56,838 nucleotides of DNA, from assembly GCA_052144935.1 (NCBI GenBank), contig JBKQPR010000131.1:1-56838 (forward strand), given 5' to 3'. Source of the stretch: JOPF133 sp052144935 (GTDB lineage Bacteria; Acidobacteriota; Terriglobia; Bryobacterales; Bryobacteraceae). The translations under genes and the position numbers were made by a program. Positions within the stretch are counted from its first letter, which is position 1. Every line of letters starts with the position of its first letter. The notes beneath the pieces were generated by a model. It was given only the letters and a program-made list of their open reading frames with translations. It ran no database searches and was not told where the DNA came from. This document shows, piece after piece, positions 8,883 through 17,823 of this stretch.

Positions 8883-9530
8883 GTGCTCGATACGGTCTTC
8901 GATAGGTGGGTTCACGAAGCCGGACAGAAGCTTCGCGTCTCCGGTGAGTATCCGCTCATCGACAGTCCCGAAATCGACATGGCCGACGAACTTCGAACGC
9001 TCGCGAACAAGGTGGTCGAAGAGCGCCCTGGGGAGGCACCCACAGCAATTCCCTCCGATATCGAGCCCACCATTGAGTTCTTGGAACTTCGCCTGATTAC
9101 CTCCCGGGCTTCGCTCCAAGTCCGCTTTGTCGTCTTGAACTTCCTGTACCGCCTTGCTCACTTCACGGGTTTCGTGTCCGAGAATGCCGCACAGGAACTC
9201 CGTGGGGTTGTCTGGCCACACCTCAAGAGGTTCGTGGGCCTTCACATCCAAGAAGTCAAGGCGCTCCAGGACCCGAGGGTCATACGGTGGGAGATAACGA
9301 ATGCTTGTGCAGTCCACGATTGGGGTGTGGCATCCGAGCTGTTTGACCTTTTGAAGTCGTCGAGGGCGAACACGGAATTGCAGTACCGGGCACTCAAAGG
9401 TAAGATGTATGTCTGCTCGGTGGCTGCCCCGAGGCATGCGCATGAGGTGAAAGAGGATTTGGGCGGTGCCCCGTACGAAGACCTGGGATGGTTGGGCCCC
9501 GAAATTCGACAGTGCTTACTTCGACGATAG
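8883..9530 (+). CDS. N-terminal half of an uncharacterised protein, probably separated by a frameshift
   Basis: Starts at GTG 8883, preceded by GAGCGAGGTG and a TAGAAT hexamer. It encodes 215 residues, mostly helical, with no recognised family. The last dozen residues after YEDLGW look out of frame, because the sensible continuation (WAPKFDSAYFDD) is in the next frame and belongs to 9466-10638. The most economical reading is one gene, 8883-10638, of about 585 codons with a single-base shift near 9490. Codon choice is less GC-rich at third positions than in the flanking genes, suggesting recent acquisition. Confidence 0.6.
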   Translation: MLDTVFDRWVHEAGQKLRVSGEYPLIDSPEIDMADELRTLANKVVEERPGEAPTAIPSDIEPTIEFLELRLITSRASLQVRFVVLNFLYRLAHFTGFVSENAAQELRGVVWPHLKRFVGLHIQEVKALQDPRVIRWEITNACAVHDWGVASELFDLLKSSRANTELQYRALKGKMYVCSVAAPRHAHEVKEDLGGAPYEDLGWLGPEIRQCLLRR

Positions 9531-10638
9531 CTTTAGCGTCCGCCCGTTGGGCCTGCTGGGGTGGGGCATAACCCTTGCGGAACAAGGGGAATATTCGCCG
9601 GACGAACGCGTGCGGTTATCTGATGCCGCACACGAGTGGGAGGTCTCTTTCCAGAAGGATTCCACCTTGCTCGGTTCGTATCGGGCAGCATGGGGCAAGT
9701 GCTACTTCCTCTCCGGCGATTATGCGAAGGCGGCGGAACAGTTTGACCTTCTCCTCGCCCACGGGTGCGGATTACCAAGCGAGGCGGACACGTCGGTGCG
9801 GTCCAGGCTGTACCAGAATGCCGCTGAGTGCTACGTGAAGAGCGGCGCAGTTGAGACGGCTGCCCGCCTCTTGGAGCAGTGCGCCCAGGAGTTTCCTGAG
9901 ACCCCTGGCCTTTGGTTGCAACTGGCCCGTGTGTACATCTCTTCACCATTGGATGTCGACCTGGCAAAGGTTCAAGCGTGCCTTCGCAAGGCAGAGGAGA
10001 TTGACCCGTCGTTTAGGGAGAATCCGTTGGGTTCCATCGCTCTCACGCTTGGGGAAGTGGCCGGGAGCGACCTTCCCGCCAAGTTGCGAAAAGTTGCGGA
10101 ATCGAGCCCGGCGGACTTGCTGTTCATGACCTCGGTTGTCTCAAGGCACTGGCCCTCGTTCCGGTCCCTGGACGAAAGGAGCCGAAAGGAATGGGTTGGC
10201 GCGGCCCTCTGGCTCTGGAGTACCAGTCGCTCGTGGGAGCGGGATCTTCTGCGGCGGAGGGTAGCTGGTACCTTCGCCGATATTGTCGAGGACCAGTTGC
10301 GGCGGCTTTTTGAGCGCTTTCGGCAGGAAAAAGGCAACTCAATTCTGGGAAGGCTGTCGCTTGATCCTAAACCTGGCTCACAAAAAGACAAGTTTCTGAA
10401 ATATCTGGAAAAAGGATCATATCTAAACCTCGGCGACATGATCTCCGAGATCGAAGACACTCGCCGCCTGCCGGAGCCTCGGTACCCCGACCTGAAAGCG
10501 TGGCTCCAACGGAACGCTCGTCGTCTATCGCAAAATTGGGATACAAAGCGCGCATGGAAGCTCAATGACCTTCGTCGCGCATCCAGCCATCGGGGCGCTG
10601 ACTTCTCGGAACAAGATGCCGTGGATCTATATACCTGA
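9466..10638 (+). CDS. TPR-like C-terminal part of an uncharacterised protein
   Basis: An open frame from GTG 9466, overlapping the previous frame by 65 bases. Residues of about 40-170 contain helical-repeat patterns (YRAAWGKCYFLSGDYAKAAEQF, AAECYVKSGAVETAARLLEQ, LWLQLARVYI) that read as tetratricopeptide repeats, usually a protein-protein interaction scaffold. The C-terminal half is charged and unrecognised. No catalytic motif is seen. The long overlap and the lack of a good ribosome site at 9466 argue that it is really the second half of the gene starting at 8883. Base composition is lower in GC than the neighbours. Confidence 0.6.
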   Translation: MPRTKTWDGWAPKFDSAYFDDSFSVRPLGLLGWGITLAEQGEYSPDERVRLSDAAHEWEVSFQKDSTLLGSYRAAWGKCYFLSGDYAKAAEQFDLLLAHGCGLPSEADTSVRSRLYQNAAECYVKSGAVETAARLLEQCAQEFPETPGLWLQLARVYISSPLDVDLAKVQACLRKAEEIDPSFRENPLGSIALTLGEVAGSDLPAKLRKVAESSPADLLFMTSVVSRHWPSFRSLDERSRKEWVGAALWLWSTSRSWERDLLRRRVAGTFADIVEDQLRRLFERFRQEKGNSILGRLSLDPKPGSQKDKFLKYLEKGSYLNLGDMISEIEDTRRLPEPRYPDLKAWLQRNARRLSQNWDTKRAWKLNDLRRASSHRGADFSEQDAVDLYT

Positions 10639-10792
10639 GCGTCTGGTTCGTCAGCCAGCTTTGCGGTGACTAGAGCGATCGAGGCGAGTGGCCCGGCTGA
10701 TTGACTGCCTACCCCAGTCGGACACAATCGGACAGGGCCTCAAGTCGGCGCCGAGGCAACCCCGAACTTGGAACTTAGAACGAAGCGTCGTC

Positions 10793-11149
10793 TCACCGGA
10801 GACCCTTGCCGGAGGGGAAGGGAACGCCCAATAGGCCGGCGCCCGGATCTTTATCGAACTCCGCAATCCGGATGGCATTCTGCCGGAGTAGTTCCTCGAT
10901 AATGCGGAACGGGAAATCGCATCGCTCAAGGTGGATCGCCTTCGGTGGCCATCCCAGTCGTCGGCTGAGTTCTGCAAAATCGGCATCCGTGGTGACGATT
11001 GTGTAGCTGTTTTTCCTCGCCCATTCCCAGATCGTTTCATCGGAAGCCCGCCTCAAGCCGACGTCCCGCACATGGATCAGGCCTGGGAAGAGCGATGAGA
11101 GCCGTTTGATCAGGCGTGGAGAGAGGTTTTCGTCCAGTAACAGGCTCAC
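10793..11149 (-). CDS. DUF5615 PIN-like toxin
   Basis: A 118-residue protein starting MSLLLDENLSPRLIKRL with the acidic D-E-N cluster of DUF5615 (VapC45-like PIN fold), and carrying the internal TTDADFAEL motif. The family is predicted to cut RNA and acts as the toxin partner of DUF433 antitoxins. Its start codon overlaps the stop of the DUF433 gene (11146-11149), the classic toxin-antitoxin arrangement with the antitoxin first. The tail is slightly longer than usual. It belongs to the same probably acquired island as the TPR-like gene. Confidence 0.85.
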   Translation of the reverse strand: MSLLLDENLSPRLIKRLSSLFPGLIHVRDVGLRRASDETIWEWARKNSYTIVTTDADFAELSRRLGWPPKAIHLERCDFPFRIIEELLRQNAIRIAEFDKDPGAGLLGVPFPSGKGLR

Positions 11150-11367
11150 TCGATCTTCGCTCTGCGACCGGCCTCGGCGGCGAACTGATACACAGCGGGG
11201 AAATCCTCCTGCTCGAGATCGGGGTGTTCATCGAGGATCTGCGCCTCGCTCATTCCGGCGCCCAACCACCCGAGAATGTCCCACGCCGTGATCCGCAATC
11301 CTCGCACGCACGGCTTTCCTCCGCGCTTGCCCGGCTCAATCGTAATCCTTCCGATCGCTGCTGGCAT
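11146..11367 (-). CDS. DUF433 antitoxin
   Basis: A 73-residue protein with the DUF433 core: RITIEPGKRGGKPCVRGLRI, TAWDILGWLGAGMSEAQIL and DEHPDLEQEDFPAVYQFA, a small winged-helix-like DNA-binding fold. It is the presumed antitoxin and transcriptional autoregulator of the DUF5615 toxin that follows it with an ATGA overlap. Length is normal. Such pairs are scattered by horizontal transfer in soil bacteria. Confidence 0.9.
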   Translation of the reverse strand: MPAAIGRITIEPGKRGGKPCVRGLRITAWDILGWLGAGMSEAQILDEHPDLEQEDFPAVYQFAAEAGRRAKIE

Positions 11368-11414
11368 GTTCCACCTCTACCAGTATGATACTTCGTGCAA
11401 CAGGGTTCGACGGC

Positions 11415-12101
11415 TCACCGCAGCCGGAAGATCAAAATATGCTGCCGCGGCAGCGTTTCCAAAGTTTGGTCCAGGCGAAAGCCCTCGGGTTCCACCTCCG
11501 CTTTCACTTGCGCCACGGTCATCTTATGCTCGGGGCGGATGGGCACGTTGGGATCTTCGCCGCGGTACTCCAACAGCACCAGGCGCCCTGTGGGCTTGAG
11601 CGACTCGCGCATGTGGCGCAGCATCTTCTGCGGCTCGGAGAATTCGTGGTACACGTCCACCAGCAGCATCAGGTCCAGGGCCGCGCGGGGCAGTTTGGGA
11701 TCGTCCACCGCGCCCAGGACGGTTTCCACGTTGGAGATGTGGCGCGCCTCCATATTGCGGCGCAGCAGGTCCAGCATTTTGGGCTCGATATCGTTGGCGT
11801 ATACTTTGCCCGCCGGTCCCACCCGCGCAGCCAGGCGCCACGTCATGTAGCCGGCCCCGGCGCCCACATCGGCCACCACCGCGCCTTTGGCGATGCCGAT
11901 CGCGTCCAGCGCTTCTTCGGGATGCTCTTCGGTTTCCCGCTCGGGCCGCACCAGCCAATCGGCGCCACCCGCTCCCATCACGCCGGCATACTTGCGGCCG
12001 GTGATAGGATGCACGCCCTGGGGTGTCCCCTGGGCCCAGGCGAGCGATTGAGCGATGAACAGGAGGCTACAGAGAAGTTTGCGCATGGTTACTTGCGGCA
12101 T
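11415..12101 (-). CDS. Exported class I SAM-dependent methyltransferase-like protein
   Basis: A 228-residue protein with a signal peptide (RKLLCSLLFIAQSLAWAQG). It has a Rossmann methyltransferase fold: motif I is VVADVGAGAGYMT (about residues 74-86), then the acidic end of strand 2 in VYANDIEPKML and motif IV in LDLMLLVDVYHEF. An exported methyltransferase-like protein is odd because SAM is cytoplasmic, yet secreted homologues occur in Acidobacteria. The ATG at 12101 overlaps the stop of the M49-like gene (TAATG), suggesting coupling; ATG 12086 is an alternative start that trims five residues. The methyl acceptor is unknown. Confidence 0.82.
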   Translation of the reverse strand: MPQVTMRKLLCSLLFIAQSLAWAQGTPQGVHPITGRKYAGVMGAGGADWLVRPERETEEHPEEALDAIGIAKGAVVADVGAGAGYMTWRLAARVGPAGKVYANDIEPKMLDLLRRNMEARHISNVETVLGAVDDPKLPRAALDLMLLVDVYHEFSEPQKMLRHMRESLKPTGRLVLLEYRGEDPNVPIRPEHKMTVAQVKAEVEPEGFRLDQTLETLPRQHILIFRLR

Positions 12102-13723
12102 TACTCGCTTACCGGGTCGATATCGGTGGGCAGGCTCTTCGATTCGTCGAGCGCACGTTGCACCGCGGGGCGAATGATGCCGAGCGTATCGAGCATCCGC
12201 TTGGCGCCTGGATAGTCGCCCTGGGCTTCCAGCGTGAGCAAGTCGTGCGTGAGGTCGCGAACCGCGCCTTTCACCCTGGCGAAATCCACGTGGAACGTGC
12301 CGTCGTTGCCCGCCACGAAGGCGCCTTTATCGCTCAGATAGTTGAATTGCAGCGCCATGCCCTTGGCGTGGGCATCGGTGAGGCCGAAGCGCAGCGAGCG
12401 GAAGGCCGACGCCAGGAACGTAGTGTAGAGCTGCCGCTCGGCTTGCGGGCCGTGCGCCATGCCGTGGTCGAACAGATATTGCAGCATATAGAGGCCGGTG
12501 ATATCGGCCTTGGCTTCCTCGATGGCGCTGTAGAGTTCCTTCAATTCCTGGCGCGGGTTAGTCGAGCGGCCGGCGATCTCGATCTGGTGCGGACCGATGC
12601 CGTGGCTCAACTCGTGCGCCAGAATGTGCATGAAGAAATAATCGAAGCTCAGATCTTCGCGCGCCGCGGAGGGAAGCACACGCGCGGCCAACGGAACCAG
12701 GATGCTTTCGAACTTGGCCTCCTGAATGTTCTTCAGCATGACGCGCTTCGATCCCTTTTCATGAACCACGCGCTCGTCGTTAGGAAGGTTGAATGCGGCC
12801 GTGCGCACGCCGTGCGCGCCATCGCCCGAGGCCAGCACCTCGTTGACCACGCGAATGGGAGCGGAGGCGCCCAGCTTGGGATTGCGGTGGCGCGGCTCGA
12901 TGGGCAGGTTGTTTTCCACCTCCTGCAAGTGCGCCGAGAAGTCCTTGAGCCGCTCTGTCTCGCGGTCGTCGCGAATCGTGATGTAGGCCTCGAAGGCGGC
13001 CTTATAGCCGAACATCTCGTCGTTGTAGGTTTCGTAAGGGCCGATGGTGATATCGAGGGGCGCGTCCAGGTCCATCCACGCCAGGTCGCTCTCGTAGTAA
13101 TCGTTGGAGAGAAAGGCGGCGGCCCGCAGGGTCAGATACTGGCGCAGCGAGGCGTTCTCGGTAAGCGCCGCCGCCTCTCGCAACAGGCCCGCGGCGTTCG
13201 CCAGATCGGCCGCGTAGGCCTGACTGTAGGGGACTGCGGTAAGCCGCCGATTCGCGCCGCGGCGGATCACCGTGAAGAAGCCCTCGGCCTCGCGGCGCGC
13301 GGCTTCCGGCAGCGTCTTGGCCCAGGCTTCGAACTCCTCGCGAGTCATGTCCTCGGGGTAGAAATTGGCGCCGAGGGGTTTGCGTGCGGGCACATCGGGG
13401 AGGAACGCGGTGTGGCCGTCCAGGTCGGACCAGGGACCTTTGTTGAGCCAGAAGTATTGCAGGCGCGCTCGACCCAGAGGTGTCGCGTCCTTCTGCAGCT
13501 TTTCATACAGCGCGCGGTTGCCGCTCCACATCTGGTCCATAAAGACCAGGTTCAGCAAGCGCGCGGCTTCCAGCAGTTTGGGCAGCGCCTGGCGGTCGCC
13601 GGAGGACAGGCCGGACTGATCCACCTTGAGCTTCACGGGCGCAAATCGCGCGGTCATCTGGGTTAGTTGCGTCAGATCGGGCATAACGGCAGCGGCGGCC
13701 AGCAGGACTACGAAAGGCTTCAT
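12101..13723 (-). CDS. Secreted M49-like (dipeptidyl peptidase III-type) zinc peptidase
   Basis: A 540-residue protein with a short signal peptide (KPFVVLLAAAAVM). Zinc ligands are readable as H370-E-L-S-H374 in MHILAHELSHGIGPH and as the downstream glutamate in E402-E-A-K-A-D407. This spacing and the EE-x-x-A-D/E motif match the M49 family, although the canonical HELLGH has become HELSHG. Members remove dipeptides from the N-terminus of peptides; some bacterial relatives are uncharacterised hydrolases. It is translationally coupled to the downstream methyltransferase-like gene. Confidence 0.78.
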   Translation of the reverse strand: MKPFVVLLAAAAVMPDLTQLTQMTARFAPVKLKVDQSGLSSGDRQALPKLLEAARLLNLVFMDQMWSGNRALYEKLQKDATPLGRARLQYFWLNKGPWSDLDGHTAFLPDVPARKPLGANFYPEDMTREEFEAWAKTLPEAARREAEGFFTVIRRGANRRLTAVPYSQAYAADLANAAGLLREAAALTENASLRQYLTLRAAAFLSNDYYESDLAWMDLDAPLDITIGPYETYNDEMFGYKAAFEAYITIRDDRETERLKDFSAHLQEVENNLPIEPRHRNPKLGASAPIRVVNEVLASGDGAHGVRTAAFNLPNDERVVHEKGSKRVMLKNIQEAKFESILVPLAARVLPSAAREDLSFDYFFMHILAHELSHGIGPHQIEIAGRSTNPRQELKELYSAIEEAKADITGLYMLQYLFDHGMAHGPQAERQLYTTFLASAFRSLRFGLTDAHAKGMALQFNYLSDKGAFVAGNDGTFHVDFARVKGAVRDLTHDLLTLEAQGDYPGAKRMLDTLGIIRPAVQRALDESKSLPTDIDPVSE

Positions 13724-13789
13724 CAGGTTCCATTCTATGCGGTGGCACGGGGTGTGGGTTGGCAGGCGGAAGCGCCCGCCCCACCTCGG

Positions 13790-15577
13790 TCACTTGGCGG
13801 GGGTGCGTAGGGCGATGCCCAATTCGCGCAACTGGCGCTCCGGGACGGTGGAGGGCGCGTCGCACATCAAGTCGGTGGCGCGCGCGGTCTTGGGGAACGG
13901 AATGACTTCGCGGATGGAGGTCTCGCCCGCCAGAATCATCACCAGCCGGTCGAGACCCAGGGCGATTCCGCCATGCGGCGGGGCGCCATATTCCAGGGCA
14001 TCCAACAGGAAGCCGAACCGGCGGCGGGCCTCCTCGGGAGTGAATCCCAGGGCCGCGAAGACCTTGGACTGTACGTCGCGGCGATGAATACGAATCGACC
14101 CCGACCCCAGCTCGGTGCCGTTCAGCACCAAGTCATACGACTTGGCGCGGCAACGGGCTGGGTCGGCGGTAAGCTTTTCGAGATCCTCGTCGTGCACCGA
14201 AGTGAAAGGATGGTGCGCCGCGTTCCAGCGGCTCTCCTCCGCATCCCACTCGAACATGGGGAAGTCCACCACCCAGAGGAACCGGAAATTTTTCGGATCG
14301 AGCAGCTTGTGGCGGTCGGCGAACTTCTGCGCGCAATAGAGACGCAACTGGCCGCAGGCCTGGTAGACGGTCTCTTCGGGGCGATGGCCCTTGGGTTCGC
14401 CGGCCCAGGTGGCCAGCACCAGCAAATCGTTTTCGCCCGCGCCGGTGCGCTCCCGCACGCGCGCCATGGCCTCCGGATAATCGCGGTCCAGCCGCTTGGC
14501 ATCGTCATAAACCCGCAGGCCGCGCTCCTGGCCGAAGGCCTTCAACTCATCGCGCTCCCTGCGGCTGGGCGCGCCCGTGCCGGGAAGATGGATGGCCACC
14601 AGCGGCAGGCCGTTATTGGCCAGCTCGGGCGCCAGGTCGTCCACCGGATGCATGGGCGGGATGCGGCAATCGGGCTTGTCGATTCCGTAGCTGCGCATGG
14701 CCTCCGCGTAGGTGATGCGCGGGAAAGGCGTCTCCACGCGATAACCGGCCACCTGGCAGACCCGCTGCACGAGCGGCTCGATGACTTCAAACACGCGCTC
14801 CTGCTGCGGGAAAGACATCTCCAGATCGATCTGGGTGAATTCGGGCTGGCGGTCGGCGCGCAGGTCTTCGTCGCGGAAACAGCGCACAATCTGGAAATAC
14901 TTTTCAAACCCGCTGACCATCAGCAGTTGCTTGAAGATCTGCGGCGATTGCGGCAGGGCATAGAAGCTGCCGGGCTGCACGCGGCTGGGCACCAGGTAGT
15001 CGCGCGCGCCCTCGGGAGTGGAGCGCGTCATGAACGGAGTTTCGATTTCCAGGAAGCCCTGGGAATACAAAAACTCGCGCACCGCGAATGAGATCTTCGA
15101 GCGCAGGATGATGTTGCGCTGCATGTGCGGGCGGCGCAAATCCACATAGCGGTATTTCAGGCGCACGTCTTCGGCGACATCCACCTGCTCTTCCATGGGG
15201 AACGGCGGCGTGCGGGATTCGTTGAGAATCCAGATGCGCGAGGCCACCACCTCAATCTCGCCGGTGGCCAGATTGGGATTGACGGAGGCCTCGCCGCGCA
15301 GCGCCACGCGGCCCTCGACGGCGATGACATACTCCGGCCGCACCTCCTCGGCGCGGCTGTGCACCGCGGCGCCCACTTCCTGATGGAAGACCACCTGGGT
15401 AATGCCGTCGCGGTCGCGCAAATCCACGAAGATGACGCCGCCATGATCGCGGCGGCGGTGGACCCAGCCCATCAGCACGGCGGACTGGCCTTCCGCGGCG
15501 GCGCGTAACTCCCCGCAACTATGGGTGCGGCGGAGCTCGCCCAGAAAATCCAGTGCAACAGAGGTTTCCGTGTTCAT
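13790..15577 (-). CDS. aspS: Aspartyl-tRNA synthetase
   Basis: A 595-residue class II synthetase that charges tRNA-Asp. The N-terminal OB anticodon-binding domain begins at CGELRAAAEGQSAVLMGWVH. Motif 1 lies around VDLRRPHMQRNIILRSK; motif 2 is FRDEDLRADRQPEFTQIDLE. A bacterial GAD insertion domain follows, and motif 3 is GIALGLDRLVMILAGE near the C-terminus. Length is as expected for bacteria. The frame opens upstream to 15649, but ATG 15577 matches the family start. Whether it is discriminating or also charges tRNA-Asn cannot be settled here. A GC-rich inverted repeat (13764-13789) directly after the stop may act as terminator. Confidence 0.97.
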   Translation of the reverse strand: MNTETSVALDFLGELRRTHSCGELRAAAEGQSAVLMGWVHRRRDHGGVIFVDLRDRDGITQVVFHQEVGAAVHSRAEEVRPEYVIAVEGRVALRGEASVNPNLATGEIEVVASRIWILNESRTPPFPMEEQVDVAEDVRLKYRYVDLRRPHMQRNIILRSKISFAVREFLYSQGFLEIETPFMTRSTPEGARDYLVPSRVQPGSFYALPQSPQIFKQLLMVSGFEKYFQIVRCFRDEDLRADRQPEFTQIDLEMSFPQQERVFEVIEPLVQRVCQVAGYRVETPFPRITYAEAMRSYGIDKPDCRIPPMHPVDDLAPELANNGLPLVAIHLPGTGAPSRRERDELKAFGQERGLRVYDDAKRLDRDYPEAMARVRERTGAGENDLLVLATWAGEPKGHRPEETVYQACGQLRLYCAQKFADRHKLLDPKNFRFLWVVDFPMFEWDAEESRWNAAHHPFTSVHDEDLEKLTADPARCRAKSYDLVLNGTELGSGSIRIHRRDVQSKVFAALGFTPEEARRRFGFLLDALEYGAPPHGGIALGLDRLVMILAGETSIREVIPFPKTARATDLMCDAPSTVPERQLRELGIALRTPAK

Positions 15578-15591
15578 CTTAATCGTGATCC

Positions 15592-16200
15592 CTACGCCGT
15601 GCTTTGAACCATGAACTCGTGCCAGAGCGCGTCCAGCGGTGCGCCGCAACGTTGCTTGAAGATGTCGTCCGAGTATCGTTTTTCACGCAGGGCCAGGTTC
15701 AAGGTGGGAACGATCTGTTGATCCTTCCGCACTTCGAGCCAGAATAGAAAGGCGGATGCTACGGTGTAACCGATAAGATAACCCTTTTGGTCCAGCTTGG
15801 GTTTGGTCCGGCCGCGCCCGAGGCCCTGCAAGTTACCTTTCTTATCCAGGTGCAACTTCGGCTCGATATCTTTTTCGTAGTACTTATGCCGAACATAGCC
15901 GGCGATGCCTTCCCCGAGCCAACCTGTGTCCGGGAGGCGCTTGTAGTTCTGAACAACGTGCGCCAACTCGTGAATGATCATTGTGTGGTAATCGTCCGGC
16001 ATGCGGCCGGGATAGTCGGCGTTGAGAAGGGAATTGATCTTCGGATACCATTCCTCGCAAAGCGCCTTGACCGGCTCGACATACTTAGTCGTGGAAATTT
16101 CAACCTGCACTTGAAAAGTGTCGGCGCCGGCACTCCATAAAGGGCCGGACGTCAACAGCGTCGCCGCGAGCAGTGTTCGATTCACCCAGGTCGTCCGCAT
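15592..16200 (-). CDS. Secreted basic-secretory-protein-type peptidase (PF04450-like), apparently shortened
   Basis: A 202-residue protein starting at ATG 16200, preceded by GGAAGAG, with a signal peptide ending near WSAGA. It carries MIIHELAHVVQNY (H77-E-L-A-H81) and GWLGEGIAGYVRHKY, the hallmark of plant and bacterial basic secretory proteins, which are putative zinc peptidases. Compared with the family pattern, the strand region that normally separates the YPKI block from the HExxH helix looks about 30-40 residues short: NSLLNADYPGRMPDDYHTM joins directly. The zinc motif is intact, so activity is uncertain rather than excluded. It lies just upstream of aspS on the same strand. Confidence 0.8.
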   Translation of the reverse strand: MRTTWVNRTLLAATLLTSGPLWSAGADTFQVQVEISTTKYVEPVKALCEEWYPKINSLLNADYPGRMPDDYHTMIIHELAHVVQNYKRLPDTGWLGEGIAGYVRHKYYEKDIEPKLHLDKKGNLQGLGRGRTKPKLDQKGYLIGYTVASAFLFWLEVRKDQQIVPTLNLALREKRYSDDIFKQRCGAPLDALWHEFMVQSTA

Positions 16201-16348
16201 CTCTTCCAACTCTTGAATCTGGTTTCGTTCGGAGCGGGGCTCTTTGGACCAGAACCGCGCCCCGTTGAGGGCTTCCGGAAGATTCCATGCTAACACGCCG
16301 GCTTGTAGCCCCATTTGCGGCGGCGGACCAACTCCGTCACAATCGTAG

Positions 16349-17800
16349 ATGATGCTGATAACCATCGTACGAGCTTCGCCGCAACAGGCAGATTCCGATG
16401 CATTGATTGTCCCGGTCTTTGAAGGCAGCCGCGAGGAACGCTTCGGCGCGGCCGGTTTGGCCGAAGCCGGCGAGGTGACCGGGAAAGCCGGGGAACTCAC
16501 GCTCCTGCATCACCCGCCCGGAACCGCTGCCACGCGCGTGCTGCTGGCCGGGGCTGGGAAGCGGGAGAAGTTCAGTCCTGCCGAGCTGCGCAAATTGGCG
16601 GGAACCGCCGTCCGCCATTTGAAAGCCAAATCGATCCGCAGGATCGGGCTGGCGCTGGAAGCGGAATGGGCCACGGCCGTGAACGCCGAGGCCGCCGTGG
16701 AAGGCGCCATTCTGGGCGATTTCGAGCCGGACCGTTACAAGCCCAGCGGCGATCATAAGACCGTCGAGAGCTTTACCGTAGTGGCGCCGCCCGAAGCCGG
16801 CGGGATCGACGAGGGGGTCGCCCGGGGGCGGATTGTGGGCGAAGCGCAGAACTACACTCGGAGCCTGGTCAACGAGCCGGCCAACCGCCTGACGCCGCTG
16901 AAGCTGGCCGAGGCCGCCCGTGAGACGGCCGCCGAGTTGCAGCTTGAATGCCAGGTCCTGGACACCGCCCGCATGACGGAACTGGGAATGGGGTCCCTGT
17001 TGGGAGTCGCTCTGGGCAGCGCCGAACCGCCCGCGCTGATCGAAATTCACTATCGCCCCGAAGGCGCCGGCGGGCAGGCGCACCTGGGGCTGGTGGGCAA
17101 AGGCGTGACATTCGACACCGGCGGCATCTCCATCAAGCCGGCCGAAGGCATGGAGAAGATGAAGTACGACATGGCCGGGGGCGCCGCCATGATCGGCGTC
17201 ATGCGGGCCCTGGCGCAACTCAAGCCGCCGATTCCCGTCAGCGCCTATATCCCCGCCGTGGAGAACATGCCCGGCAGCCGGGCGCAGCGTCCCGGCGATA
17301 TCGTCACCGCCATGTCCGGCAAGACCATCGAAGTGATCAATACCGATGCGGAGGGCCGGCTCATTCTGGCCGATGCGTTGACCTACGCGCGCCGCCAGGG
17401 CTGCACCCATCTGGTGGACGCCGCCACGCTTACGGGGGCGATCGTGGTGGCGCTGGGCCACATCAACGTGGGGCTGTTCGCCAACGACGACGCGTTGCGC
17501 GACCGCGTGCTCCAGGCATCCAAAGCCGCCGGAGAGCGGATGTGGGCCATGCCGCTCGAGGAGGAGTACAAAGAGTACCTCAAGAGCGCCTTTGCCGACC
17601 TGGCCAACGTGGGCGGCCGATGGGGCGGGGCCATCACCGCGGCCTGGTTCTTGAAGGAATTCGCCGAAGATACCCCCTGGGTCCACCTGGACATCGCCGG
17701 GACCGCCTGGCTCGACGATGCCAAGCCTTTCCTGGCCAAGGGCCCCACCGGCGTGCCGGTGCGAACCCTGGTGCGGCTGGCCATGGACTGGAACGGGTAA
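16349..17800 (+). CDS. pepA: Leucyl aminopeptidase (M17, cytosol aminopeptidase)
   Basis: A 483-residue two-metal aminopeptidase that releases N-terminal residues from peptides in the cytoplasm. All metal and catalytic residues are visible: K251 and D256 in KGVTFDTGG, K263 in SIKPAEGM, D274 in YDMAGGAA, and D333/E335 in the family signature NTDAEGRL. Length and order are standard. ATG codons occur at 16349 and 16352; the first is used here. No signal peptide. It is divergent from the BSP-type peptidase gene. The 527-codon frame opposite it is a shadow. Confidence 0.96.
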   Translation: MMLITIVRASPQQADSDALIVPVFEGSREERFGAAGLAEAGEVTGKAGELTLLHHPPGTAATRVLLAGAGKREKFSPAELRKLAGTAVRHLKAKSIRRIGLALEAEWATAVNAEAAVEGAILGDFEPDRYKPSGDHKTVESFTVVAPPEAGGIDEGVARGRIVGEAQNYTRSLVNEPANRLTPLKLAEAARETAAELQLECQVLDTARMTELGMGSLLGVALGSAEPPALIEIHYRPEGAGGQAHLGLVGKGVTFDTGGISIKPAEGMEKMKYDMAGGAAMIGVMRALAQLKPPIPVSAYIPAVENMPGSRAQRPGDIVTAMSGKTIEVINTDAEGRLILADALTYARRQGCTHLVDAATLTGAIVVALGHINVGLFANDDALRDRVLQASKAAGERMWAMPLEEEYKEYLKSAFADLANVGGRWGGAITAAWFLKEFAEDTPWVHLDIAGTAWLDDAKPFLAKGPTGVPVRTLVRLAMDWNG

Positions 17801-17823
17801 ACCTGTACCATCCGGAAACTTCT

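Noticed and set aside
8076..9443. 455-codon minus-strand frame spanning the PfkB gene and the next gene
   Set aside because: It runs across two unrelated plus-strand genes and shows no domain.
12158..13666. 502-codon plus-strand frame
   Set aside because: Antisense to the M49-like peptidase, no protein family features.
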